Origin: Succinatimonas hippei
Lineage (GTDB): Bacteria > Pseudomonadota > Gammaproteobacteria > Enterobacterales > Succinivibrionaceae
DNA: 44,009 nucleotides
Assembly: GCA_004557545.1 (NCBI GenBank)
Contig: SFGV01000011.1
Span: forward strand, 1-44,009
Direction: 5' to 3'
Position 1 is the stretch's first letter, and every line of letters begins with the position of its first letter. The notes below the pieces were generated by a model. It ran no database searches. It was given only the letters and a program-made list of their open reading frames with translations, and had not been told where the DNA came from. Made by a program: the position numbers and the translations under genes. This document shows, piece by piece, positions 16,707 to 24,446 of this stretch.

Positions 16707-17753
16707 TCAGAAGATGAAGCGTGCGCCTGCGGTGAACAGGTTGTCATCGCTGTTGTCATCAGAGCTGCCAGCGTCAATCATGTCGTCAACCCAGACTCTG
16801 AAGTTGGGGTTGATGTCATAGGTAACCATGAGAGGAACCTTTCTGACAATGCTGCTTACTGAAGAGTCATCAGCATCAGAAGAGGTGTCATTGATCTGGT
16901 AGGAGGCGTGCAGACCGATGCCGTTGTCAAAGGTATAAGCAACGAGAGTCTCGGAGCTCTTTACTTTGTATCCGGAGTTGGCGTTGTCATTGCCAAATTC
17001 ATACTGGGTCTGCTCATAGAAAGATGCCAGATACAGTCCGCTGCCGTAGTTGCCCCATGAGAGGGAGACGCCGAAGCTGTGGCTCTTGTCAAGATAGTTT
17101 TCCTCGCCATCGGCGATGGTGTCGTTCTGATATTTGAGGTAGCCGGCGCCGAGCTGTACACCGATAGGTCCGAATACCACATCAGGAGAGGTGTAGCCTA
17201 AAACTGCGCTGTAGCCGCGGTCAACGTCACGACCGACAGAGAAGTTGTTTACGGCGCTCTGGTACTCAAGAGCGGCTGAGAAGCCGTTGTAGCTGATAGC
17301 GTAGTTGATCTTGCCGCTGTTGCGGTCACCGTACTGCTCACCGTAAGCGGCGTTGTATTCATAGTAGTCGGTAACTGATTCAATCTTGTACTCGTTGTTG
17401 AGGAAACGACCTGCGGTGATTACACCGCCCTGACCGAAGTCAACACCGACATACTGATCACGTGAAGTCTCATTAGTGCCACTGGAGTCTTCTTCGTTCT
17501 CCCACTGCTGCTCGAACTTGCCAAAGCCGTAAATATCGCCGGCAAGCTTGGTACGACCTTCAAGACCGAAACGGGCGCGGTTTGAAATGGTCTGATCGCC
17601 ATTAGCATGATTGTGGCCTGACCAGTAAACAGCCTCTACCTGACCTGTTATATCCAGAGTGGTGTCATTTTTGTTGTAAATCTGGGCTGCCTGAGCGCCA
17701 AAAGCGGTAACGGCGGCTACTGCACCTGCAAGAAGCTTGAGTGAATTCTTCAT
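16707..17753 (-). CDS. Gram-negative outer-membrane porin (OmpF/OmpC-like), copy 1
   Basis: 348 residues. A signal peptide ends ...AFGAQA with cleavage before AQIYNKND. The mature protein alternates short aromatic strands, has a constriction-loop-like acidic and Arg content, and ends in Phe (RFIF), the BAM recognition signature of trimeric porins. Recognisable segments include GRTKLAGDIYGFGKFEQQW (residues about 67-85) and the conserved AGRFLNNEYKIESVTDY. It admits small hydrophilic solutes across the outer membrane. The start has AAGGGA 7 nt upstream. A second porin lies about 600 bp away in the same orientation and shares long segments, so the two arose by duplication. Each has its own terminator, so they are probably transcribed separately. 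Confidence 0.93.
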   Translation of the reverse strand: MKNSLKLLAGAVAAVTAFGAQAAQIYNKNDTTLDITGQVEAVYWSGHNHANGDQTISNRARFGLEGRTKLAGDIYGFGKFEQQWENEEDSSGTNETSRDQYVGVDFGQGGVITAGRFLNNEYKIESVTDYYEYNAAYGEQYGDRNSGKINYAISYNGFSAALEYQSAVNNFSVGRDVDRGYSAVLGYTSPDVVFGPIGVQLGAGYLKYQNDTIADGEENYLDKSHSFGVSLSWGNYGSGLYLASFYEQTQYEFGNDNANSGYKVKSSETLVAYTFDNGIGLHASYQINDTSSDADDSSVSSIVRKVPLMVTYDINPNFRVWVDDMIDAGSSDDNSDDNLFTAGARFIF

Positions 17754-18304
17754 GTTAAATTCCCTTTTAATTAAATAATTTTTTTATCGCCTCTCCCGCC
17801 TTCAAAATATTTGTTCAATCAGCGCAAGTATTTTGTAAAGATTGTGATTAGCGACGTGCGTATTCTTGCGCAAGCGCATTCATATAGCAATCTGGATCAC
17901 ACTTTTATATATGTATATAAAAGATATTTAAACAAACAAAATAGCTATAGGATAATTTTTAACACATTGATTAAACAAATAATATATAGTAAGCAGAGGC
18001 TAATTTTTTGTTTGAAAAAGTTGATAACTTTTTGCAAAAACTTTGGGAATTTATCAGAATTGCACACCCTGAGGGCAATAACGCGTGATCTGTCCATATT
18101 ATCGGAATTATGCATCGTTATAGGGCGGGATTAGGTTAAAAACGCGGATGCGGTGATTTCAGAGAGAGCATACAGCGTGGTAAATAATATGCGTGTGCAT
18201 AACCTTAAATAGCGTTTAACCAGGCGCTCGAGGAATTACTTTTAGAGAGCCTCCTCTCACAGCAGGTGGTAGAAAAGACTTCCGCGGAAGGATCCTTCGT
18301 ACAT
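17754..18304. other. AT-rich regulatory region upstream of porin copy 1
   Basis: An AT-rich spacer of about 550 bp that should hold the promoter and 5' leader of porin copy 1 (minus strand). A plus-strand ORF of 107 codons here is rich in Lys, Ile, Asn and Tyr codons as expected from AT-rich noncoding DNA, and has no ribosome site. One clear dyad (18015-18033) is listed separately. Confidence 0.5.
18015..18033. promoter_or_regulatory. Operator-like dyad upstream of porin copy 1
   Basis: AAAAAGTT and AACTTTTT flank a GAT spacer, a perfect 8-bp inverted repeat about 260 bp upstream of the porin start. It could be a regulator site or a chance AT-rich palindrome. Confidence 0.25.
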
Positions 18305-18328
18305 AAAAAAGGCGCCCTTTTGGGCACC
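18305..18328 (-). terminator. Terminator of the second porin gene
   Basis: On the minus strand GGTGCCC, an AAAA loop and GGGCGCC (one G-T pair) are followed by TTTTTTATG, 33 bp past the porin stop. Confidence 0.88.
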
Positions 18329-18361
18329 TTTTGACAATTGAATATTCAGCTCAGGCCGTTA

Positions 18362-19447
18362 TTAGAAGATATAACGGGCGCCGACTGAGAATACATTGTT
18401 GTCATCGACATCATCGGTGCTGCCGGCGTCGATCACGTCATCAGCCCAAACACGGAAGTTCGGGTTGAGGTTCCAGGCAACCATTAAAGGAACCTTTCTG
18501 TAAACTTTGTTGGTACCCTGAGACTCTCTCTTGTCGTAATCCTTGAACTGGTAAGCAGCCTGAAGGACAACACCGTTAGTGAAGCCGTAAGCTACGATAG
18601 ACTCAGAATTCTTGATAGTGAGGTCTTTATCGCGGTAATCGCTGTAAGCCTCGGCTTTGACCTGATCAAACCAAGTGCCGAGGTAAAGTCCCTTGCCAAA
18701 AGTACCCCAGCTGAGGGAAGCGCCGAAGCTGTTTTCATGATCGAGAACGCCGAACTGGGTGTTGCTGCGGAAAGGGTTAGCTTCGGTAATGCTGTCGTCC
18801 TGGAACTTCAGGTAGCCGGCTGAGAGCTGGACACCGATAGGTCCGAAAAGAACGGCCGGTGAGATGTAGCCCAAAACGGCGCTGAAGCCGTGGTCAACAT
18901 CAACTGAGGCATCGTTGAATGAGTAATTGTTGGTAGCGGTCTGATACTCAAAAGCGCCAGAGAAGCCGGCATAGCTTACTGAGTAGTTCAGTTTGCCGCT
19001 GTTACGGGTAGCGAAAGACTCGCCGTAGCCGCCCAAACGCTCAAAGTAATCGGTGACGGACTCAATCTTGTACTCGTTGTTGAGGAAACGGCCGGCTTTA
19101 ATTACGCCGCCCTGGGTGAAGTCCAGACCAACCCACTGATCACGGGTGGTCTCGTTGGTCCCTGAGGAGTCACCAACGTTCTGCCACTGGTGCTCGAATT
19201 TGCCAAGGCCGTAGATATTCTCGGCGATCTTGGTGCGGCCCTGCAGACCGAAACGGGTACGGTTGCCGATGGTGGCGTCACCGCTGGCGCCCTTGACCTG
19301 ATTGGTGTGACCTGACCAGTAGACAGCGTCGACATAGCCGGTGACATCCAGAGTGGTGTCGTTCTTGTTATAGATCTGGGCAGCCGAGGCGCTCAGAGCT
19401 GAAACGCCGGCAACAGCGGCGGCTAAAAGCTTGATTGAATTCTTCAT
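18362..19447 (-). CDS. Gram-negative outer-membrane porin (OmpF/OmpC-like), copy 2
   Basis: 361 residues. A signal peptide ends SALSASA before AQIYNKND. It is a paralogue of the neighbouring 348-residue porin: both share KNDTTLD, SSGTNET, the AGRFLNNEYKIESVTDY segment and a nearly identical C-terminus (NPNFRVWxDDxIDAGS, ending RYIF here). Differences are concentrated in loop regions, for example the insertion after DDSITEANP at about residue 222, as expected for surface loops under phage or immune selection. AAAAGGG lies about 9 nt before the ATG. Role: passive uptake of small solutes. The long AT-rich upstream region suggests regulated expression; the regulator is not visible. Confidence 0.93.
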   Translation of the reverse strand: MKNSIKLLAAAVAGVSALSASAAQIYNKNDTTLDVTGYVDAVYWSGHTNQVKGASGDATIGNRTRFGLQGRTKIAENIYGLGKFEHQWQNVGDSSGTNETTRDQWVGLDFTQGGVIKAGRFLNNEYKIESVTDYFERLGGYGESFATRNSGKLNYSVSYAGFSGAFEYQTATNNYSFNDASVDVDHGFSAVLGYISPAVLFGPIGVQLSAGYLKFQDDSITEANPFRSNTQFGVLDHENSFGASLSWGTFGKGLYLGTWFDQVKAEAYSDYRDKDLTIKNSESIVAYGFTNGVVLQAAYQFKDYDKRESQGTNKVYRKVPLMVAWNLNPNFRVWADDVIDAGSTDDVDDNNVFSVGARYIF

Positions 19448-20011
19448 GATAGAAAACCCTTTTTAAATGTTTTTGTTGTTTGCGGTTTAACCCGCGTTCC
19501 TCCGCAACGGGGTTTCTCCCCGCTTACGAAGTAAGCTGATTTTTACTCAACTATTTTGACTTAGCAATAGGCAAATTTAACGCAAAGCACTTTTACAGAC
19601 AGATATCCAAAAGATGTATGTATATTATTCTTATTCTAAAACAATTAGTTAACCCTTATTTGTTAAGCAATTTTAAAAAATTTGATCAGCCTAAATTTTT
19701 TTTAAAAACGAGTTATAAATCAAATCAGATTTTCTGAAATGGCATCAAAAGTGCTTTTTTAAAGCGTCAGATATCAATTTGGTACAGTAAAAAAAACGCC
19801 TGCGCAAAATTTGCGTAACACTGAATAGCTGTTTGAGAACGATACAAGTTCTTTATAGTCACTTACCTGTCTGAAACCAGCCTACGTCAATTAAGTACAA
19901 TTTCAACAGAGGGCTTAAGATGATAAAAAAGATCCGCTTCCAGCTGATAAGATTGTATCTGGATTCGGATTTCAACTCTGTCTGTTTAAGGTGCAAGGAT
20001 CGGAGGCGCAG
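19448..20011. other. Divergent intergenic region: porin copy 2 leader/promoter and HEPN gene promoter
   Basis: About 560 bp, AT-rich in the centre. Next to the porin the leader is GC-richer and contains small inverted repeats (for example GCTTAC-GAA-GTAAGC at about 19521-19535), possibly structured 5' UTR. I could not identify a convincing sigma-70 promoter pair or an antisense regulatory RNA. Confidence 0.45.
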
Positions 20012-20758
20012 ATGCTTTTTTCCAGGAAAAAGACCCCGGGCAGACTTAAGGGAATAGGGCACAGGGAGAAAAAAGCTGAGTGTTTTTACTCTGAGGCCGA
20101 GCGGATGTTCCTGAGATCAGAGCTTATGAGCGATCCTTTAAGACTTAGGATCCACCGCAGTTTAAGCTGGCTTGTTCAGTCTGAAAAACTTGCCGGTGTC
20201 AGCGCCGACTGCTGTTTCATGACCTTGTGGGTAGCGTTTAACGCCGCCTACGGTAAAGACATGGGACCTGTTGACTGCGCAGGCGACAGGGCAGGCTACA
20301 AGGAGTTCATCGGTACCGTGTGCACTCTTGATACAAACGGGGTTATAGGCAACGCGCTTTTCTCCAGCTTCTCCTCAAGCGTAAGAGTGCTGCTTGAAAA
20401 CCGTTTTTGTTATCAGCCGTTCTGGAACGCCGTAAACGGCAGGATCTCCATGAAAGACGCCTCCGCGCGTTTTTGCGTTGACCGGCACAAGGCATATCAG
20501 GCGCTGGAGCAGGGGGATCATTCAAGACTGCTTGGCATTGTGGCAGATCGTATCTACACCTTAAGAAATCAGATCCTGCATGGCGGGGCGACCTGTGAGA
20601 GCTCGGCAAACCGCAAGGTGGTGGCTACCGCCACCGAGATTTTAAAAAAGGTGGTTCCGGCCATTCTTATAGTGATGATGGAGCATCCCGAGCATGTCTG
20701 GGGCGCTCCAATATATCCTTATCTTAAAGATGGTATTGACAAGGACTGGAAAGTCTGA
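20012..20758 (+). CDS. HEPN-domain protein (RNQILH motif)
   Basis: 248 residues from the ATG at 20012, which has GGAG 6 nt upstream; a GTG at 19991 in the same frame has none. Largely helical. The C-terminal part contains YTLRNQILHGGAT, in which R185-N-Q-I-L-H190 is the Rx4H motif of HEPN domains, the catalytic signature of many toxin and antiviral RNases. The upstream ERMFLRSELMSDPLRLRIHR and FMTLWVAFNAAYGK segments fit a widespread stand-alone HEPN family of about 250 residues. No antitoxin-like partner (MNT nucleotidyltransferase) is adjacent, and no target-binding domain is visible. It is convergent with, and overlaps by 40 bp, a small minus-strand ORF. Function unproven; a solitary RNase or stress/defence effector is the best guess. 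Confidence 0.65.
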   Translation: MLFSRKKTPGRLKGIGHREKKAECFYSEAERMFLRSELMSDPLRLRIHRSLSWLVQSEKLAGVSADCCFMTLWVAFNAAYGKDMGPVDCAGDRAGYKEFIGTVCTLDTNGVIGNALFSSFSSSVRVLLENRFCYQPFWNAVNGRISMKDASARFCVDRHKAYQALEQGDHSRLLGIVADRIYTLRNQILHGGATCESSANRKVVATATEILKKVVPAILIVMMEHPEHVWGAPIYPYLKDGIDKDWKV

Positions 20759-20919
20759 GCGTTTTCATCCGCGATAAGAAATCCGCGCTCCGAAGCGCTG
20801 TCATAAGGTACGCTGTGATAGTTACGGCCGCGCAGTCCGCGGCTGATCCTTCCTGATGAGGGCAACAGTGCTTTGCGGCGCCTTAGCGCGCAGGAGCTGT
20901 GGTTTGACATGATAAGCAT
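20719..20919 (-). CDS. Small basic hypothetical protein, coupled to the upstream gene
   Basis: 66 residues. Its ATG overlaps the stop of the upstream minus-strand gene in a TGATG arrangement, typical of translational coupling. It is basic at the N-terminus (ALRRRKALL, RISRGLRGRNYH). The end overlaps the 3' end of the convergent HEPN gene by 40 bp. No family recognised. The coupling argues for a real gene; the short length and antisense overlap argue against. Confidence 0.4.
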   Translation of the reverse strand: MLIMSNHSSCALRRRKALLPSSGRISRGLRGRNYHSVPYDSASERGFLIADENAQTFQSLSIPSLR

Positions 20920-21644
20920 CAGACAAGCGCTCCCTGCCTCAGGGTGATCCCCCTGGCGTCATCAGAGGAATTGTCATCAAGCGCCCTGCACACATATCTG
21001 AACACCGGCAGAACCGAGGCAAAGCTGACGGAAGGCTTAACGCTTGAAAAGCATTCGTCAAGCGCTACAGAGGATCTTCTTGATGAGGTCAGAACAATCA
21101 GCTCTCCGCGCTCGCTCAAGGACCACCTGATCACGGAGATCACGCGGGAGCAGAGATCAAGTGGCATAGCGTTCAGATCAGCCTTGCAGATCACAAAATC
21201 CAGATTTGAAATTCCTTTTTCCTTCATCGTATAGGGCAACAGCTCACACTCGGATCTGAAAACGCTGCCTGGCATGGTTTTCATGGCGCTGTTTCTCGCG
21301 TTGTCATCGTTGTCAAATACCAGGAGCCTGCAGTGAGCTCCAAGATATTCCGAAAGATCCTCCGCCATAAAAGAAGTACGGCAGACGATGATGGCTGCCG
21401 TACTTATAAATCCGGAACGCTCCTTACTCTCAAGCTCTCTTAGCGCGTTTGTAAGTTCGTTTTTAAATACCGTGTCCGCGACTTTCTGCCCAGGTGTCCT
21501 GACAAAACCTGAAATCGCTCTCTCCAGGATCTTTCCCTCCGGTTCAATGTTTTTCTCTGACTTTAAGCCAGGGCGGTTAAATCCCAATTGCTGATTTGTT
21601 AAATGCACGGGCGCTACTGAGTGGGTGCCGTATAATTGGCACAT
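20919..21644 (-). CDS. PmtA-like methyltransferase-fold protein with degenerate SAM loop
   Basis: 241 residues as drawn; the start is uncertain because the first ATG (21644) overlaps the likely promoter of the divergent rlmKL gene and has no ribosome site. The layout resembles phospholipid N-methyltransferases (PmtA type). An ISGFVRTPGQKVADTVFKN segment matches the F-x-R-x-P...PSS opening of that family, a Rossmann-like beta-alpha series follows, then DFVICKADLNAMPLDL (family VSGLPLLxxP), and near the end SFASVLPVFRYV resembles the NxPPAxVYR closing motif. The glycine-rich motif I expected as LELGPGTG reads IIVCRTSFMAEDL, so SAM binding is doubtful. Probably a diverged or inactive homologue, but a different methyltransferase-like fold is possible. 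Confidence 0.4.
   Translation of the reverse strand: MCQLYGTHSVAPVHLTNQQLGFNRPGLKSEKNIEPEGKILERAISGFVRTPGQKVADTVFKNELTNALRELESKERSGFISTAAIIVCRTSFMAEDLSEYLGAHCRLLVFDNDDNARNSAMKTMPGSVFRSECELLPYTMKEKGISNLDFVICKADLNAMPLDLCSRVISVIRWSLSERGELIVLTSSRRSSVALDECFSSVKPSVSFASVLPVFRYVCRALDDNSSDDARGITLRQGALV
21631..21636 (+). promoter_or_regulatory. Probable -10 box of the rlmKL-uup-rnm transcript
   Basis: A consensus TATAAT 26 bp before the rlmKL ATG; the region 16-18 bp upstream has no good -35 match. A start at about 21643 would give a leader of about 20 nt carrying the GGAG ribosome site. Confidence 0.45.
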
Positions 21645-21662
21645 TGTTTTTTGGAGATCCTC

Positions 21663-24446
21663 ATGAGCCTCACTTCATTCTTCGTAACCTGCCCAAAGGG
21701 TATTGAAACTCTGCTCTACCGAGAGCTTGACGGACTTAATTTAAGTGAGGTGCGTGAAACAGTCGCAGGAGTGTCATTTAAAGGCAGTTTTGAGGACGCG
21801 CTTAAGGTATGTTTATGGAGCAGGCTTGCCTCCCGTGTGCTCATGCAGCTCTCAGAATTTGACGCGCCTTCCGACACCGAGCTTTATATGGGCGCCGCGG
21901 GTATAGCCTGGGAGAACTATTTCACCCCTGATGAGACCATCGCCGTTGATTTTAGTGGTGTAAACGAGGCCATACGCAATACCCAGTACGGAGCTTTAAG
22001 AGTAAAAGACGCGGTGTGTGACCGTCTGCAAAAGGTCTGCTCGTCCCGTCCTGATGTGGACAGGGATAACCCGGATGTGCGGATATACTGCCATCTTGAG
22101 CGTGGAGGCACGGCTTATATCTCACTTGATCTGTCGGGCAGGGCTCTTTTGCGCCGTGAGATCTCGCGTACCACCGGAAGCGCGCCTTTAAAGGAAAACC
22201 TGGCCGCAGCCATGCTGATGCGTGCGGGATATGATGGAGGCTTCCTTTACGATCCCATGTGTGGCTCGGGAACGCTTTTAATCGAGGCCGCGGCCATGGC
22301 AACCTCCACCGCGCCGGGGCTTCGCCGTCACAGCTACGGTTTTTTCAAATTAAAGCAGTTTGATGAGGCGCTATGGCAGAAGCTCAGGGATGAGGCGACT
22401 GCAAAATCAGAGCGCGGGATAGCGCTTTTCAAAGAGCGGGGAATAAGAATAGCCGGCTCTGACAGCGATCCTCTGATGGTTGAGGACGCCAGAGAAAACG
22501 CCAAAAGAGCAGGATTTGAGGGGCTCATTGAGGTAAATGAGGCTGACGCCACACAGATGAGGAACCCTTTTGAAAGGGGACAGCGTGCGCTGGTAATCAC
22601 CAACCCTCCGTACGGAAAGCGCCTTGGGAATGAGAATGATCTCATAGCGCTGTATTCAGCTCTGGGTGAGGGCTTAAAACGCGAGTTTAGCGGATCACGC
22701 GCCGCGGTCATTTCATCGTCCGCGGATCTGCTATCCTGCTTAAAGCTCCACGCTGACAGGGTATACAAGCTCTACAACGGCGAGATCCCATGCCAGCTGC
22801 GCGTTTTTGAGATTAAAGAGCGCGCGGCGGATGATACTGTCCTGGAAAAGAACCCGGGTCGGATAGAGGATTTTAAAAACCGCCTTTCTAAGAATTTCAC
22901 AAGACTTAAAAAATGGGCCGCGCGGATTGATACTGACGCGTTTCGTATCTATGACGCCGATGTGCCTGAATTCGCGGCGGCGGTGGATTATTACGCGGGG
23001 CACTGCGTAATTCAGACCTACCTTAAAAAGGACTTAAACCCTAAAGTCCAGAAAGCCCGCGAGCTTGACATGACAGCCGGGGTGATCGAGGTTACAGGGA
23101 TCCCTGGGCGTGACGTGGTCTTAAAGAGCCGAGAGATCCAGCGCGGGAGCTCCCAGTATGAGAAAGCTCCAGAGGAGAGCGGTGAGTTTTTCGAGGTTCA
23201 CGAGGGTGACACGCGCTTTTTGGTGAACGTGCGCGATTATCTTGATACGGGGCTGTTCCTTGACGCGAGACTCATAAGAGAGCTTATAAAAAAGAAGGCC
23301 GCCGGAAAGCGCTTTTTAAATCTTTTCTGTTATACCGCGACCGCGTCGGTCGCGGCGGCGTCAGGCGGCGCGCTCTCAACAACCAGTGTCGACATGAGCA
23401 GAACCTATTTGCAATGGGGCAGGCGCAACCTTGATCTAAACGGCTTTGACGCCAGGGAGAACACGCTTATTCAGGCAGATGTGCTGAGCTACCTGAGCAC
23501 AGAGCAGAGCGAAAAATTCGACTTCATCTATATGGATCCGCCAACCTTCTCAAACTCCAAACGCATGCGCCAGAGCTTTGACGTAAGACGCGATCACGCA
23601 AGGCTTCTTGGCAATCTTACAAACCTGCTTGAGGACGGCGGAAGCGTGATCTTCTGCACCAACAGCAGATCTTTTAAGATCGATGAAGAGAGCTTAAAAG
23701 GCTTCGGCTATGAGGTTTTGGATATCTCCTCTGACACTCTGCCTGAGGATTTCAAGCGCGACAGCAAAATTCACAGCTGCTTTGAGCTTAGCTTTAAAAA
23801 AGAGAACCGTACCTCAAATCCTGAGCCTTTTGTTTCAGGTCCTGCCCCGCGCTGGCAAAAGGAGATAGGCTCCGGGCATTCATACGCGGAAAGACGGAAC
23901 AATCAGGATTTCGGGTATGATGGCAGCGCCAGAAGATCCCGCTATGATTCTGACCAAGATGGCAGAAGCTACGCCGCGGGTGGCTACCATAAAGGCAGAC
24001 CCTCTGGCTACGGAAAATCCCACTCATACAAGGACGGGGAAGACTCACAAAACCGCGGTTTTTATGGAAGAGATGACCATTCCTGCAACAGACAGGCAGA
24101 TCACCGCGACAATTACGCCTATCGCGACAGATCCAATGACAGTTACCGGAATGCTCCATATGAGAATGAAGGCGCTGCTGATGACGGGAAGCTTCATTTA
24201 AAGAAGCGCCGCTATGAGCGCGGATCTTCATATCACAATGAGAAATCCTCATTTCGTGATGAAGGTAACCACAGCCGCGGCTACAGGACTGGAGACTATG
24301 GTGAGCGGCGTGAAGGAAGATCTGATTTGAGAAGATCAAGACGCGGCGCAAGACGGGATGACCGCTTTTTGTCATCAAGATCATCAAAGGACAGGGAAGT
24401 CCCGGCCGGAAGAGTGTTCGGTCCTGACGGAGTAAAAGATTTGTGA
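21663..24446 (+). CDS. rlmKL: 23S rRNA m2G2445/m7G2069 methyltransferase RlmKL with long disordered C-terminal tail
   Basis: 927 residues from the ATG at 21663 (GGAG 6 nt upstream); an upstream in-frame TTG is less likely. A THUMP-containing N-terminal half carries the RlmL methyltransferase (DPMCGSGTLLIEAAA at about 199-213, TNPPYGKRLG at about 311) that makes m2G2445. The second half is RlmK (LFCYTATASVAAASGG, then YMDPPTFSNS at about 622), which makes m7G2069. E. coli RlmKL has about 702 residues and would end near residue 714 here. Beyond that lie about 213 extra residues rich in Arg, Gly, Ser, Tyr and Asp, with RR, RG, SY and DY repeats like RNA-binding disordered tails. The stop overlaps uup by 4 bp, the same gene neighbour as in E. 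coli. Confidence 0.95.
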   Translation: MSLTSFFVTCPKGIETLLYRELDGLNLSEVRETVAGVSFKGSFEDALKVCLWSRLASRVLMQLSEFDAPSDTELYMGAAGIAWENYFTPDETIAVDFSGVNEAIRNTQYGALRVKDAVCDRLQKVCSSRPDVDRDNPDVRIYCHLERGGTAYISLDLSGRALLRREISRTTGSAPLKENLAAAMLMRAGYDGGFLYDPMCGSGTLLIEAAAMATSTAPGLRRHSYGFFKLKQFDEALWQKLRDEATAKSERGIALFKERGIRIAGSDSDPLMVEDARENAKRAGFEGLIEVNEADATQMRNPFERGQRALVITNPPYGKRLGNENDLIALYSALGEGLKREFSGSRAAVISSSADLLSCLKLHADRVYKLYNGEIPCQLRVFEIKERAADDTVLEKNPGRIEDFKNRLSKNFTRLKKWAARIDTDAFRIYDADVPEFAAAVDYYAGHCVIQTYLKKDLNPKVQKARELDMTAGVIEVTGIPGRDVVLKSREIQRGSSQYEKAPEESGEFFEVHEGDTRFLVNVRDYLDTGLFLDARLIRELIKKKAAGKRFLNLFCYTATASVAAASGGALSTTSVDMSRTYLQWGRRNLDLNGFDARENTLIQADVLSYLSTEQSEKFDFIYMDPPTFSNSKRMRQSFDVRRDHARLLGNLTNLLEDGGSVIFCTNSRSFKIDEESLKGFGYEVLDISSDTLPEDFKRDSKIHSCFELSFKKENRTSNPEPFVSGPAPRWQKEIGSGHSYAERRNNQDFGYDGSARRSRYDSDQDGRSYAAGGYHKGRPSGYGKSHSYKDGEDSQNRGFYGRDDHSCNRQADHRDNYAYRDRSNDSYRNAPYENEGAADDGKLHLKKRRYERGSSYHNEKSSFRDEGNHSRGYRTGDYGERREGRSDLRRSRRGARRDDRFLSSRSSKDREVPAGRVFGPDGVKDL

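Noticed and set aside
17811..18134. 107-codon plus-strand ORF upstream of porin copy 1
   Set aside because: Extremely AT-driven composition, no ribosome site, no recognisable domain, and it lies where the porin promoter should be.
20825..20843. GC-rich hairpin near the HEPN gene end
   Set aside because: Inside the candidate 66-codon ORF, short stem and no T-run, so not called as terminator.
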